Source: Sinorhizobium sp. RAC02 (GTDB lineage Bacteria; Pseudomonadota; Alphaproteobacteria; Rhizobiales; Rhizobiaceae). From it: 64,000 nt of DNA. How positions within the stretch are numbered: position 1 is the first letter of the stretch; the number at the start of each line of letters is the position of its first letter. The stretch lies in NCBI RefSeq assembly GCF_001713395.1, contig NZ_CP016450.1, positions 1,860,001-1,924,000 of the forward strand. Direction: 5' to 3'. Made by a program: the position numbers and the translations under genes. Shown here piece after piece: positions 1-8,742 of this stretch. The notes below the pieces were generated by a model. The model made no database searches. It saw only the letters and a list, made by a program, of their open reading frames with translations, and was not told the DNA's origin.

Positions 1-407
1 TGCAGCTTCTTGCCCTTGGCGAGCGCGAGCTCAATCTTGGCGCGCCCGACATCGTTGAAGTAGACTTTCAACGGCACGAGGGTCATGCCTTCCCGGTTGA
101 TGGCGATACGCAGGCGCTGAATCTCGCGCTTGGAGAGCAGAAGCTTACGCCGCCGGCGGGTCTCGTGGTTGAAGCGATTCGCCTGGAGATACTCCGGCAA
201 ATACGAATTGATCAGCCAGATTTCACCGCCTTCGTCCGAGGCGTAGGATTCCGCGATGTTCGCCTTGCCCTCGCGCAACGACTTGACCTCCGTGCCGGTC
301 AGCACCAGACCGGCCTCGTAGGTATCCATGATCTCGTAGTTGAAGCGGGCCTTCCGGTTCTCCGCTACAACCTTCTTGATCGTCGCTGGGCGTGCTTTTG
401 TTGCCAT
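1..407 (-). CDS. smpB: SsrA-binding protein SmpB (partial, C-terminus beyond window)
   Basis: SmpB binds tmRNA and delivers it to stalled ribosomes for trans-translation in the cytoplasm. The reverse strand from 407 reads [20 protein letters not shown], then the conserved beta-barrel stretch containing [20 protein letters not shown] and the ESYA and YLPEY motifs, and it runs off the window at position 1 after about 135 of the usual ~159 codons. Its ATG begins one base after the dapA stop (TGA-T-ATG), so the two genes are almost certainly one transcript and translationally coupled. The lysine-rich C-terminal tail that enters the ribosomal mRNA path is outside the window. Confidence 0.95.
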   Translation of the reverse strand, partial: MATKARPATIKKVVAENRKARFNYEIMDTYEAGLVLTGTEVKSLREGKANIAESYASDEGGEIWLINSYLPEYLQANRFNHETRRRRKLLLSKREIQRLRIAINREGMTLVPLKVYFNDVGRAKIELALAKGKKL

Positions 408-408
408 A

Positions 409-1293
409 TCAGTTCAACAGACCGGCATGACGAAGGGCCGCGTCGATGGCTGCCTCCGTGCCAGGTTCCAACGTCGGCAGCAGCGGCGAGCGCACGAAGC
501 GGCTCATGCCGCGGCTGCGGTTCAGCGCGTATTTCGCACCGCACACCCCTGGCTCCAGGAAGATCGCCTTGTGCAGCGGCATCAGCTTGTCCTGGTATTC
601 CAGGGCCCCGGCATAGTCGCCGGCAAGCGTTGCGTTCTGGAATTCTGCGCAAAGGCGTGGCGCGACATTGGCCGTGACCGAAATGCAGCCGACGCCGCCA
701 TGGGCGTTGAAGCCGAGCGCGGTCGCGTCCTCGCCGGAGAGCTGGACGAAATCCTTGCCGCAGGCGATGCGCTGTTCCGAGACACGCTCGATCTTGCCCG
801 TCGCGTCCTTGACGCCCAGGATCGACGGATGCGCCTTGTGCAGCGCGCCCATCGTCTCCGGCGTCATGTCGACGACCGAGCGGCCGGGGATGTTGTAGAT
901 GACGATCGGCAGCTTCACGCTCCCGGCAATCGCCGCAAAATGGGCGAAAAGCCCCTTCTGCGTCGGCTTGTTGTAATAGGGCGTCACGACGAGGATCGCA
1001 TCCGCGCCGGCCTTTTCGGCGTGCTGTGCGAGATCGATCGCTTCCTTCGTGTTGTTCGAGCCGGCGCCGGCGATCACCGGAACGCGGCCGGCAGAAACCT
1101 TGATGCAGAGCTCCACCACCCGTTTGTGCTCGTCGTGCGACAGCGTCGGCGATTCGCCGGTGGTGCCGACCGGGACGAGGCCGTGGCTGCCTTCGCCGAT
1201 CTGCCATTCGACATGCGCGGCAAACGCGTCCTCATCGACGGCGCCGGCATCGGTAAACGGGGTGACGAGAGCGGGAATGGATCCCTTGAACAT
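409..1293 (-). CDS. dapA: 4-hydroxy-tetrahydrodipicolinate synthase
   Basis: DapA condenses pyruvate with aspartate semialdehyde, the first committed step to diaminopimelate and lysine, feeding peptidoglycan and protein synthesis. The 294-residue product has the usual family length. The GTTGES motif puts Thr44 and Thr45 in place, YYNKP supplies Tyr107, Tyr133 and Arg138 lie in IYNIPGR, and the Schiff-base lysine is Lys162 in GVKDATG. The start [13 protein letters not shown] is the normal family start, preceded by an AGGAGTTC-type ribosome site. It is followed directly by smpB, an arrangement I know from other rhizobia, and is divergent from the lytic transglycosylase gene across a 323-base gap. 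Confidence 0.97.
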   Translation of the reverse strand: MFKGSIPALVTPFTDAGAVDEDAFAAHVEWQIGEGSHGLVPVGTTGESPTLSHDEHKRVVELCIKVSAGRVPVIAGAGSNNTKEAIDLAQHAEKAGADAILVVTPYYNKPTQKGLFAHFAAIAGSVKLPIVIYNIPGRSVVDMTPETMGALHKAHPSILGVKDATGKIERVSEQRIACGKDFVQLSGEDATALGFNAHGGVGCISVTANVAPRLCAEFQNATLAGDYAGALEYQDKLMPLHKAIFLEPGVCGAKYALNRSRGMSRFVRSPLLPTLEPGTEAAIDAALRHAGLLN

Positions 1294-1518
1294 CGAGAAC
1301 TCCTGAGGCCACAGCCGCCCGGGGGCTTACATGCTTTGGCCGTATTCCGTGGTTAAAAACGCTGGCACAATAGTCGTGCGATTGTCATGCGGCAAGCGGC
1401 GTTACGGGCGTTTTTCATGCACAATCAAGGCGGAAGTAACGTTGGGCACGCGAATATTCGCTTCGCATGATCCGTCGACAGGAATGCGCTTGCCTTCACG
1501 GCTTAGTGAGGGCCGCCA

Positions 1519-1533
1519 TTAAGGTTTCGTTAA
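1519..1533. promoter_or_regulatory. Perfect CtrA-binding motif in the dapA/slt divergent region
   Basis: The bases TTAA-GGTTTCG-TTAA match the alphaproteobacterial CtrA consensus TTAA-N7-TTAA exactly. The site is 84 bases upstream of the lytic transglycosylase ATG (1617) and about 225 bases upstream of dapA. A second TTAA follows at 1546. The remainder of the 1294-1616 gap holds no gene I can support. The match is seen; the control by CtrA is inferred. Confidence 0.65.
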
Positions 1534-1616
1534 GGCAATAAAGGGTTAATGATTGTCAAAGATCAGGTGGAAAGTGACGGTCAGACGCGCCGCCTGCCAG
1601 GCATCCGGGACATGAT

Positions 1617-3686
1617 ATGATCTCGACGAACAGTTTCGCCCTTTGCGCCCTGCTGCTTGCCGGAATTGCCGGCCTCGCGTTGCGCTCCTCGCCCGTAGAG
1701 GCGGAAAATACCGGAATACCTGCGATAAAGCCGCTCGGCTTTGCCGCCGACATGCCGTCGAAGGACGTCATCACCAATGCCATTCCGCGGCTGGACACTG
1801 CGGAGCCGGTCAGTGCTGCGTTGCGCGACGGCCTCGATGCCCTTTCCAACCGGGATGCCGCAGCCGCCATGGCTGCACGCGACCGCTTGGCCTCCGACAG
1901 CCTCGACCGGCATATCCTGACCTGGGCGATTGCCGTCTCCGGCCAGCGTGGCGTGCCCTCCTGGGAAATTGCCGCCGCCCAGCGCGAGCTGAAGGGTTGG
2001 CCCGGCCTGAAGGCGCTGCGCGCCAATTCCGAACGGGCGCTGGCCCGGGAAAACCCGCCGGCCGGCGATGTGCTTGCGGCCTTCGGCACGACACGCCCCG
2101 AAACGGCGGAAGGTGCTGTCGTGCTCTCCCGCGCGCTGGTGGCAACGGGCAATGCGGCGCGCGCTGGCGAAATCCTGCGGTCCTTCTGGCAGAAGGAGAC
2201 ACTCTCCAGGGACACGGAGAACAAGGTTCTCGATGAGTTCGGGACCCTGCTGACCGCCGCCGACCACAAGATACGCATGGAAATGCTGCTGTATCGCGAT
2301 CGGGCCGACCAGGCGCAGCGTTTCGGCGATCTCGGCAAGGCGCAATCGCTTTATCGTGCCTGGGCCGCCGTCATCCGCAAGAACAAGACGGCAGGCGAGC
2401 TGATCAAGGCTGTCGATGCAGGCTGGCAGAAGGATCCAGCCTATACGTTCCTGCGCATCCGCTATCTTCGCAACAAGGAAGAATACCGCGCCGCCGGCAA
2501 GCTCTTTTCCGCGATGCCCGAGGATCCGGCGCGCCTCGTCAATCCGGGCGCGTGGTGGAACGAGCAGCGCATCGTTAGCCGCGGCCTTGCCGATCTCGGC
2601 GACTATCGCGACGCCTACCGGGTGGCCGCCCGCCATGGCGCGGATGACCCGACGGATATTGTCGAGGCGGAATTCCATGCCGGCTGGTACGCCCTGCGCG
2701 ACCTCGGCGATGCCAAGGTAGCGGCAAGTCATTTCCAACGCATCCTGCAGACCTCCGACCGCCCGCTCTCCGTGTCCCGCGCCTGGTACTGGCTCGGCCG
2801 CGCGGCGGAAAAGGGCGGACCGGGGGATGCGAAGGAGTATTTCACCAAGGCCGCCACCTATCCGGGCACGTTCTACGGGCAGCTTGCCGGAGCCCGGCTT
2901 GGCCACAAGGCGCTCAATGTTTCCTACCCTACGCCGTCGCCGGAAGAGCGCGCACGCTTTCAGCAGCGCGAGGCCGTCAAGGCAATTGCTCGCCTGCAGG
3001 CCGCCGGCCACGGCTGGCGTGCCGAAAGCCTGTACCGCGCACTTGCCGGTGAGTTGATGAACCCCGGCGAACTTGCCCTTCTTGCCGCGCAGGCGGAAAA
3101 GGGTGCCAATCACCAGCTCTCGCTGCAGGTCGGCAAGATCGCCTTCGGGCGCGGCATCGATGTCGCGGCCCTCGCCTTCCCCATCGGTGTCATTCCCGAT
3201 GGCGCCAACATTGCCGGCTCCGGCAAGGCGCTCGCCTATGCCATCGCGCGCCAGGAAAGCGCCTTCAACCCCGCCGCCGTCTCGCCCGCCAACGCGCAGG
3301 GCCTGTTGCAATTGATGCCGGGCACCGCACAGGGTGTGGCGAAACGCTACGGCCTTGCCTATTCCAAGGAACGCCTGACGACCGACGCCGCCTATAACGC
3401 GACGCTCGGCGCGCATTATCTCGGTGAGCAGATCAGCGATTTCGGCGGCTCCTACGTCCTGACCTTCATCGCCTACAATGCCGGCCCGCGCCGCGTGCCA
3501 CAATGGATCGCCCGCTACGGTGACCCGCGCGGCAAGCCGATCGACGAGGTCGTCGACTGGATCGAGCGCATCCCCTTCTCCGAAACGCGCGGCTATGTGC
3601 AGCGTGTCATGGAAAACTATCAGGTCTACAAGACCCGGCTCGGCCAGACGGCGGATATCGTGCACGATCTCAGCGTCGGGCGCTGA
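1617..3686 (+). CDS. Soluble lytic murein transglycosylase (Slt-type), exported
   Basis: This enzyme cleaves the MurNAc-GlcNAc bond of peptidoglycan to give 1,6-anhydromuropeptides in the periplasm. The 689-residue protein starts with a signal peptide (hydrophobic residues 7-22), has a long helical TPR-like superhelix (about residues 60-510) typical of Slt70, and ends with an SLT catalytic domain. The catalytic glutamate is Glu547 in AIARQESAFNP, followed by AQGLLQLMPGTA and the YNAGP motif. It reads as a monocistronic unit after a perfect CtrA box, suggesting cell-cycle-timed expression. The reverse strand also carries a long open frame here, a by-product of high GC. Confidence 0.93.
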   Translation: MISTNSFALCALLLAGIAGLALRSSPVEAENTGIPAIKPLGFAADMPSKDVITNAIPRLDTAEPVSAALRDGLDALSNRDAAAAMAARDRLASDSLDRHILTWAIAVSGQRGVPSWEIAAAQRELKGWPGLKALRANSERALARENPPAGDVLAAFGTTRPETAEGAVVLSRALVATGNAARAGEILRSFWQKETLSRDTENKVLDEFGTLLTAADHKIRMEMLLYRDRADQAQRFGDLGKAQSLYRAWAAVIRKNKTAGELIKAVDAGWQKDPAYTFLRIRYLRNKEEYRAAGKLFSAMPEDPARLVNPGAWWNEQRIVSRGLADLGDYRDAYRVAARHGADDPTDIVEAEFHAGWYALRDLGDAKVAASHFQRILQTSDRPLSVSRAWYWLGRAAEKGGPGDAKEYFTKAATYPGTFYGQLAGARLGHKALNVSYPTPSPEERARFQQREAVKAIARLQAAGHGWRAESLYRALAGELMNPGELALLAAQAEKGANHQLSLQVGKIAFGRGIDVAALAFPIGVIPDGANIAGSGKALAYAIARQESAFNPAAVSPANAQGLLQLMPGTAQGVAKRYGLAYSKERLTTDAAYNATLGAHYLGEQISDFGGSYVLTFIAYNAGPRRVPQWIARYGDPRGKPIDEVVDWIERIPFSETRGYVQRVMENYQVYKTRLGQTADIVHDLSVGR

Positions 3687-3805
3687 GAGCGCTCGGAGCC
3701 ACCATCTCGTTCATACGGCGCCCGCGCTCATGCGCCTTGTCCTGGCGTTGCCGCCTGTCTACGCTGTCCGCCACGTTGTAGGCAGCGCACGACAGGGATC
3801 AAACC

Positions 3806-4696
3806 ATGGATGCATTTGAAAGCCGCTTCTTCACCGCGGAAGACGGATTGAGGCTTCACGCCTGTATCTACCCTACCAGCGAGAGGCTGGATGCTGCCAA
3901 GGACGGCCTCCCCGTCATCTGCCTACCCGGTCTCAGCCGCAATGTGCGCGACTTTCACCAGTTTGCACTGCTCGTCGCGCAGGATCCCACTGCACCCCGC
4001 CGCGTCATCGCACTCGACTATCGCGGCCGCGGGCTATCGGATTACGATCCGAACCCGGAAAACTACAATATCGGCATCGAGTGCCGCGACGTCATTACCG
4101 TCTGCACGGCGCTCGGCATCTCCCGCGCCATCTTCGTGGGAACCTCGCGGGGCGGGCTCATCCTGCACATCATGGCCGCATTGACGCCTGACCTTATAGC
4201 CGGCGCGGTCCTCAACGATCTCGGCCCGGAAATCGAAGCCGAGGGCCTGCGGGAAATCCGTGACTACCTCTCCAGGCGTTCATCACCCGCCAACATCGAG
4301 GAAGCAGCAGAGGGGCTGGCGCGCATCCACGGCTCTGCCTTCCCCGCCCTCTCCCGTGCGGACTGGCTCGAAATGGCCGAAGCGCTCTACGCTGAAAAGG
4401 ACGGACGGCTTGTCACGGACTACGACCCAAAACTGACGGATCAGCTACAGGCAATCGATTTCTCGAAACCGCTGGCGACCCTATGGCCGCAGTTCGAGCT
4501 GTTGGCAAAAGTGCCGTTGCTCGTGGTGCGTGGTGACCGTTCGCGCCTGCTTTCCCGGGCAACTCTCGCCCGCATGGCCGCACATTCCTCACGCGTCAAA
4601 ACCGTGAATGCGCCGGGACAGGGCCACGCACCACTCCTGCACCATCCGGGCATCTTTTCGTCTGTCCGGGACTTTCTGGTGAGGCTCAGCGGCTGA
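3806..4696 (+). CDS. Alpha/beta-fold hydrolase
   Basis: A 296-residue cytoplasmic alpha/beta hydrolase. The strand-turn-helix nucleophile is Ser114 in VGTSRGG, the oxyanion region is near CLPGLSRN, RGRGLSDY follows strand 4, and the catalytic His is probably in GQGHAPLL near the C-terminus, with the acid in VVRGDRS. The ATG follows a short GGGATCAAACC leader. The substrate cannot be told; relatives include haloalkane dehalogenase-like and epoxide hydrolase-like esterases. It stands alone, between the lytic transglycosylase and the porin terminator. Confidence 0.85.
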   Translation: MDAFESRFFTAEDGLRLHACIYPTSERLDAAKDGLPVICLPGLSRNVRDFHQFALLVAQDPTAPRRVIALDYRGRGLSDYDPNPENYNIGIECRDVITVCTALGISRAIFVGTSRGGLILHIMAALTPDLIAGAVLNDLGPEIEAEGLREIRDYLSRRSSPANIEEAAEGLARIHGSAFPALSRADWLEMAEALYAEKDGRLVTDYDPKLTDQLQAIDFSKPLATLWPQFELLAKVPLLVVRGDRSRLLSRATLARMAAHSSRVKTVNAPGQGHAPLLHHPGIFSSVRDFLVRLSG

Positions 4697-4756
4697 ACGC
4701 GGACGCTACACGATGCTCACACCGCGCGGTTCGACATTTTCCCGCCCAAACAAAAA

Positions 4757-4780
4757 AGACCCGGCTCGAAAGCCGGGTCT
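4757..4780 (-). terminator. Rho-independent terminator of the first porin gene
   Basis: A perfect 10-bp stem (AGACCCGGCT / AGCCGGGTCT) with a CGAA loop. On the reverse strand it is followed by a TTTTTTG run, so it ends the porin transcript and may also stop the hydrolase transcript from the other side. Confidence 0.85.
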
Positions 4781-4807
4781 CCCATCACTGACAGAAGTCA
4801 GATCAGA

Positions 4808-5920
4808 TTAGAACGAGCGCTGAAGACGGACGAAGCCGCTCCAGTTGGAGTCTTCGCGCGTGTCGAGATCTTCGTACTGAACGCTGACCTTCGTGGTCAG
4901 GTCCTTGACGATTTCGTAGTCGAGCGTCACGCCAGCCTTCCAGCCGTCGTCATCAAGGAAGTCGCCATCAAGCGTACCATCGGTACCGAAGCCGGCAGGA
5001 TTCAGGTTGCCGAAGTACTGAGCGCCGGGGGTGATCGAGAACTTCTCGTTGATCTGCGCCTTATAGGAGGCAGCGATCGACCACTCAGACGCGTTCCAAT
5101 AACGGTTCGCACCAGATGCCCAGACAGCGAATGCCTGGAGCTGGCCCGGGCCGAGATCGGCCGAGATCAGGCCGCGGATAGCAGCTTCTTCAGCGTCAAA
5201 GTCGTAGGAAGCGAGCAAGTCAGCGGAAACGGCACCAAAGGCACCGGAGACCTGAGCCGAAATACCCCAGTCGTCAGAGAGCTTCGAGAACGAACCATTG
5301 TTAGCCCAGCCGCCCGGATCAAGGCGATCCGCACGATCGGTCTGATTGAAGGTCTCGAGAGCAGCCGAAGCCGAGAATGAGCCAGCTTCATAGGTGTACG
5401 AAACAGCATTGTAGATAGCACCGAAGCCGCTGTCGTTAAGGTCGGTTTCGCCGTTGATGCCCTTATCCCAGTAGCCGTAGAACCAGCCAGCGCGGAAGCC
5501 GCCGAGCTGCAGCCACGCGCCATCAAGCTCAACGCCCGAACCATCGGAGTCAGCCTGGATATCGATGTGACCGGTCAGCGTGCCGAGTTCGGTGTCGCTC
5601 TTGGCATCAAGAGAGATGTAACCACGGCTGAAAGCCTTGTAACCGTCATCCGTGCGGGATTCCAGAAGACCCGTAACCGGGTTGACCCGCGTCTCCGTGA
5701 CGCCGTCCTGCTTGAAGTCAGCCTGGAAACGAACGTAACCGCTGATCTGCAGGCAGGTTTCGGTACCCGGAATGTAGAAGTAACCCGTGCCGAATGCGTC
5801 GCAAACGCGAACGTATTCCATGGGCTCCGGCTCGGCAGCGACGATAGCGTCGGCAGCCTGGGCGCCGGATACTGCTGCGAGAGCTGCAGCGGAGCCGATA
5901 AGAAGGCTCTTAATGTTCAT
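4808..5920 (-). CDS. Omp2b/RopA-type outer-membrane porin, copy 1
   Basis: A 370-residue general-diffusion porin of the alphaproteobacterial porin_2 family: trimeric beta-barrel for small hydrophilic solutes. The signal peptide is residues 1-22, ending GAQA; the mature protein begins ADAIVAAEPEPMEYVRVCDA with the family's Cys pair (VCDAFG ... ETCLQISGYVRF) and ends in the C-terminal Phe (RLQRSF) needed for BAM recognition. The start is fixed by GGAGGTCAGAA immediately upstream; a longer in-frame reading extends 42 codons but has no ribosome site. The first 60-odd codons are nearly identical to the second porin at 7108-8172. Only 49 bases separate it from the recombinase upstream, so its promoter must lie in or beyond the recombinase gene. 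Confidence 0.95.
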   Translation of the reverse strand: MNIKSLLIGSAAALAAVSGAQAADAIVAAEPEPMEYVRVCDAFGTGYFYIPGTETCLQISGYVRFQADFKQDGVTETRVNPVTGLLESRTDDGYKAFSRGYISLDAKSDTELGTLTGHIDIQADSDGSGVELDGAWLQLGGFRAGWFYGYWDKGINGETDLNDSGFGAIYNAVSYTYEAGSFSASAALETFNQTDRADRLDPGGWANNGSFSKLSDDWGISAQVSGAFGAVSADLLASYDFDAEEAAIRGLISADLGPGQLQAFAVWASGANRYWNASEWSIAASYKAQINEKFSITPGAQYFGNLNPAGFGTDGTLDGDFLDDDGWKAGVTLDYEIVKDLTTKVSVQYEDLDTREDSNWSGFVRLQRSF

Positions 5921-5936
5921 TTCTGACCTCCAGTCA
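5723..5936. repeat. Porin 5' direct repeat, copy A (partner 7975-8188)
   Basis: About 214 bases covering the porin ribosome site, signal peptide and first beta-strand are the same in both porin genes with only two differences that I can see (5738 and 5912). The likeness stops abruptly at 5936, a few bases beyond the Shine-Dalgarno, where the upstream DNA becomes unrelated. This pattern suggests recent duplication or gene conversion. The 3' ends also match: 38 bases at 4801-4838 equal 7101-7138. Confidence 0.85.
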
Positions 5937-5969
5937 GAATTTGGCATCTCGCTGGGGTGTAATCCGTTA

Positions 5970-6938
5970 TCAGTCCCCGTCGTCGGGTGCGTCGTGCGAC
6001 GGCCGCGGTTCAGCAGCTCGCTCAAGAATCGGTACGCACATATCAAGGTCGTGCGAGGCGAGATGAGCGTATCGCATAGTCATCTGCAGGGTTTGGTGTC
6101 CGAGCCATGTCTGTACGCGGCGAAGGTCTACGCCGCCTTGAACCAGGCGTGACGCGCATGTGTGGCGGAGGACGTGGGGTACAACGTCACTATCTCCTCC
6201 AAGCCCGACCACCTCCTTTGCACGGTTCCATTCGGCCCGGAAGTGTTGCTGGTCAATATCGACAAACGGACCGCGTTTGGTTTTATCAGATGCCTTGATT
6301 GCAGCTAAAGCGCGAGATGTAAGTGGAACGGAGCGGCTTCGTCCACCTTTGGTAATCCAGAACGTTACTCTTCGATTTTGGATGTCGGCCCACCTGAGTC
6401 CAATCCCCTCGCCTAATCTCGCTCCTGTATCAACCAAGAAAATGCAGAAGCGCGCATAGAGTTTATTGCGTAAGGAGATAGCTTCAAAGAGGCGCGCCTC
6501 CTCATCGGGTTCGAGGAATCGAATTCGTCCCGCTTTCTCCTTTTGGCGCTTGAACTCGGGAAGACTATGGATGTCACCCATCTTGTAGGCTTTCCGCAAC
6601 AGCTTGCTAAGCGCAGCCATCTTTCGATTGATGGTCGCGTTGCTGTTGCCGCGTTTGCGGAGTGCCCCAACAAGCCTGTCGATCATTTCATCGGTAAAAA
6701 CGTTGAATTCGCAGCCAAGCAGGATTTCATCGAGTTCGAGCACAAAGGCAGTCACATTGTATTTGTGTGACCCTGGCTCCCATATAATATCGACGTACCG
6801 CGTCAGCAGCGTCTTCAGAGAGACGTCCTTTACCGATCGGATCGGCGCTCCCAGAGAGAATTGGTAATGTACTTCGTACGTACCAACCGACGCTCCCTTG
6901 ACGTCGTCTTTGTCCTCTCTCTTGCTATACCGGCCCAT
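5970..6938 (-). CDS. Tyrosine recombinase / phage-type integrase
   Basis: A 322-residue site-specific recombinase that would cut and rejoin DNA through a 3'-phosphotyrosine. An N-terminal SAM-like core-binding domain (about 40-125) precedes the catalytic domain. The full catalytic set is visible: Arg174 (GARLGEG), Lys198, His255 and Arg258 (HVLRH), His281 (LGHQ) and nucleophile Tyr290 (MRYAHL). I chose MGRYSKREDK as the start because of the GGTGGGACC upstream; an upstream ATG would add 46 unconvincing residues. The gene is visibly more AT-rich than its neighbours and carries no other phage genes, so it looks acquired. It sits between two directly repeated porin genes. It could be a relic of an integrated element or an active switch. 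Confidence 0.93.
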   Translation of the reverse strand: MGRYSKREDKDDVKGASVGTYEVHYQFSLGAPIRSVKDVSLKTLLTRYVDIIWEPGSHKYNVTAFVLELDEILLGCEFNVFTDEMIDRLVGALRKRGNSNATINRKMAALSKLLRKAYKMGDIHSLPEFKRQKEKAGRIRFLEPDEEARLFEAISLRNKLYARFCIFLVDTGARLGEGIGLRWADIQNRRVTFWITKGGRSRSVPLTSRALAAIKASDKTKRGPFVDIDQQHFRAEWNRAKEVVGLGGDSDVVPHVLRHTCASRLVQGGVDLRRVQTWLGHQTLQMTMRYAHLASHDLDMCVPILERAAEPRPSHDAPDDGD

Positions 6939-7057
6939 TGCGGTCCCACCTACTGCAGGCAGGAGAGTGCGCGATGGTCTCAAAAGGCTTGCAACAGAAT
7001 TCGTCCCGACGGCGGCTTTTCCACAACAGGTAAACAGCAGATGTGTCTGAAACGAAA

Positions 7058-7085
7058 CGGCCCGCGTTGTTTCCAACGCGGGCCG
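7058..7085 (-). terminator. Rho-independent terminator of the second porin gene
   Basis: A perfect 12-bp stem (CGGCCCGCGTTG / CAACGCGGGCCG) with a TTTC loop, followed on the reverse strand by TTTCGTTTC. It separates the second porin from the recombinase downstream, so the recombinase needs its own promoter within 6939-7057. Confidence 0.85.
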
Positions 7086-7107
7086 CTGTATCCGATACTA
7101 GATCAGA

Positions 7108-8172
7108 TTAGAACGAGCGCTGAAGACGGACGAAGCCGTTCCAGTTGCCATCGTCTTCGCCGTCTACGTCGTCATACTGAACGCTGACCTTGGTGGTCAG
7201 GTCCTTGACGATTTCGTAGTCGAGCGTAACGCCAGCGCGCCAAGCGTCGTCGTTGCCGAAGTCCGAACCCTTCCAGTCCGGGCCGTCGACGTTGAGGCCC
7301 GTGCCGCCGAGGCTACCGAAGTACTGGAAGCCGGGGGTGATCGAGAGCTTCTCGTTGATCTGAGCCTTGTACGAAACGGCTGCCGACCACTCGGAGATCG
7401 CCCAGTAACGGTTCGCATCGGAAGCCCAGACAGCGAATGCCTGCAGCTGGCCCGGGCCGATGTCAGCCGAGATCAAGCCGCGGAGAGCAACTGCTTCAGC
7501 GTCGAAGTCGTAGGAAGCGAGCAGGTCAGCGGAAACGGCACCGAAGGCACCCGAGACCTGAGCCGAAACGCCCCAGTCGTCAGACCACTTGGAGAACGCC
7601 TGGCCAGGGACGTCCTTATCCGAGAAGTCGTTGAAGTTGTCGATCGCAGCCGAAGCCGAGAAAGCGCCAGCTTCATACGTGTAGGACACGGAGTTGTAGA
7701 TCGCCGAGAAACCGGAGTCGTTGATGTCGGTTTCGCCGTTGATGCCCTTATCCCAGAAGCCGTAGAAGTAACCGGCCTTGAAACCGCCGAGGCCGATCCA
7801 GGCGCCATCGAGCTTCGTCTGACCGTCGTTGGAGTCAGCCTGAAGGTCGATATGACCGGTCAGCGTGCCGAGCTCGGTGTCGCTCTTCGCGTCGAGCGAG
7901 ATGTAACCACGGCTGTTGTAGTTGTAGCCGTCTTCTTCGCCGTCAGCGCCCGCGACGTCCTGAGCGAAGTTCATCTGGAAACGAACGTAGCCGCTGATCT
8001 GCAGGCAGGTTTCGGTACCCGGAATGTAGAAGTAACCCGTGCCGAATGCGTCGCAAACGCGAACGTATTCCATGGGCTCCGGCTCGGCAGCGACGATAGC
8101 GTCGGCAGCCTGGGCGCCGGATACTGCTGCGAGAGCTGCAGCGGAGCCGATAAGAAGGCTCTTGATGTTCAT
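7108..8172 (-). CDS. Omp2b/RopA-type outer-membrane porin, copy 2
   Basis: A 354-residue paralogue of the porin at 4808-5920 with the same 22-residue signal peptide, the same first beta-strands, the same C-terminal RLQRSF, and divergent middle loops. Compared with copy 1 it has an insertion/deletion difference in the first surface loop (DVAGADGEED versus GVTETRVNP) and in the late loop near GLNVDGPDWK. GGAGGTCAGAA precedes the ATG. In contrast to copy 1 it has a long upstream non-coding region (8173-8806) able to hold promoter and regulatory sites, and its own terminator. Porins of this family are known phage receptors in Rhizobiaceae. Confidence 0.95.
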   Translation of the reverse strand: MNIKSLLIGSAAALAAVSGAQAADAIVAAEPEPMEYVRVCDAFGTGYFYIPGTETCLQISGYVRFQMNFAQDVAGADGEEDGYNYNSRGYISLDAKSDTELGTLTGHIDLQADSNDGQTKLDGAWIGLGGFKAGYFYGFWDKGINGETDINDSGFSAIYNSVSYTYEAGAFSASAAIDNFNDFSDKDVPGQAFSKWSDDWGVSAQVSGAFGAVSADLLASYDFDAEAVALRGLISADIGPGQLQAFAVWASDANRYWAISEWSAAVSYKAQINEKLSITPGFQYFGSLGGTGLNVDGPDWKGSDFGNDDAWRAGVTLDYEIVKDLTTKVSVQYDDVDGEDDGNWNGFVRLQRSF

Positions 8173-8572
8173 TTCTGACCTCCAGTCAAAAAGTTTCAAA
8201 CGGGTCTGGGTTTTTTGCTGAAGGACAGCGTTCCCTGCCCCATACCCAAGTTCAGGAAGCGGACGATCAACCGCCCCTTCTTCCGAGGTTGAAAATACAA
8301 GACGCGGTTCCGTAAGCAATCTCCAAACTGAAAGGAGGCGGGATTTGTGTCAGCCTTCGCCCCGCGCTGTTGCGCAAAGGACACAAAATGGCGAAGCGGA
8401 TCGCTAAAAGTTTATGGATCATTAACAAAATGCCTTATGAAGCGGGCACTTAGCGACCACGCCCCGACTGACGGAGACGTCATAACCGCGGCAGGAAGTG
8501 GGCAAACCCCGCGCTATAAGGTGGCGGCCCGACCGTTTTGGCGCGCTCGTCCCTCTCTGTCGTCGCCCGAAA

Positions 8573-8732
8573 GCTAGGGAAACCGAGAATCGGAAGGTGC
8601 GACTCGGCGAAGCGATTCGAGCTGAGTCGCTGGGCGGAGGGCTAAGAGGACCCTAGCAACCCGACGTCGAAGGATATGATCCGCGGGGCGTCACAACAGC
8701 CGATCACGGTGCCGCTTCCGGCACATCGCCCC
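8573..8732. other. Candidate structured RNA or folded DNA element
   Basis: Two neighbouring folds are visible. The first is closed by GCTAGGG (8573-8579) with CCCTAGC (8651-8657) and contains two internal stems: CCGA-GAA-TCGG (8583-8593) and the 10-bp GCGACTCGGC (8599-8608) with GCTGAGTCGC (8621-8630). This makes a multibranched layout. The second is closed by GGGGCG (8685-8690) with CGCCCC (8727-8732) around a GTGCCG-CTTC-CGGCAC hairpin (8709-8724). I do not recognise a known RNA family. Orientation is undecided. Confidence 0.35.
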
Positions 8733-8742
8733 AGAAACTGTA

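Noticed and set aside
1581..3665. A 694-codon frame opposite the lytic transglycosylase
   Set aside because: Antisense shadow; no domain signatures, while the forward frame has a signal peptide and full SLT motif.
4801..7138. The 38-base porin 3' repeats as attachment sites of the recombinase
   Set aside because: They lie within homologous coding sequence of paralogues and are explained by gene duplication; no core with inverted arm sites is visible.
8347..8577. A 76-codon forward frame in the porin upstream region
   Set aside because: No family likeness, and it overlaps probable promoter DNA and the start of the folded element. Only a weak GGAGGC stands before it.
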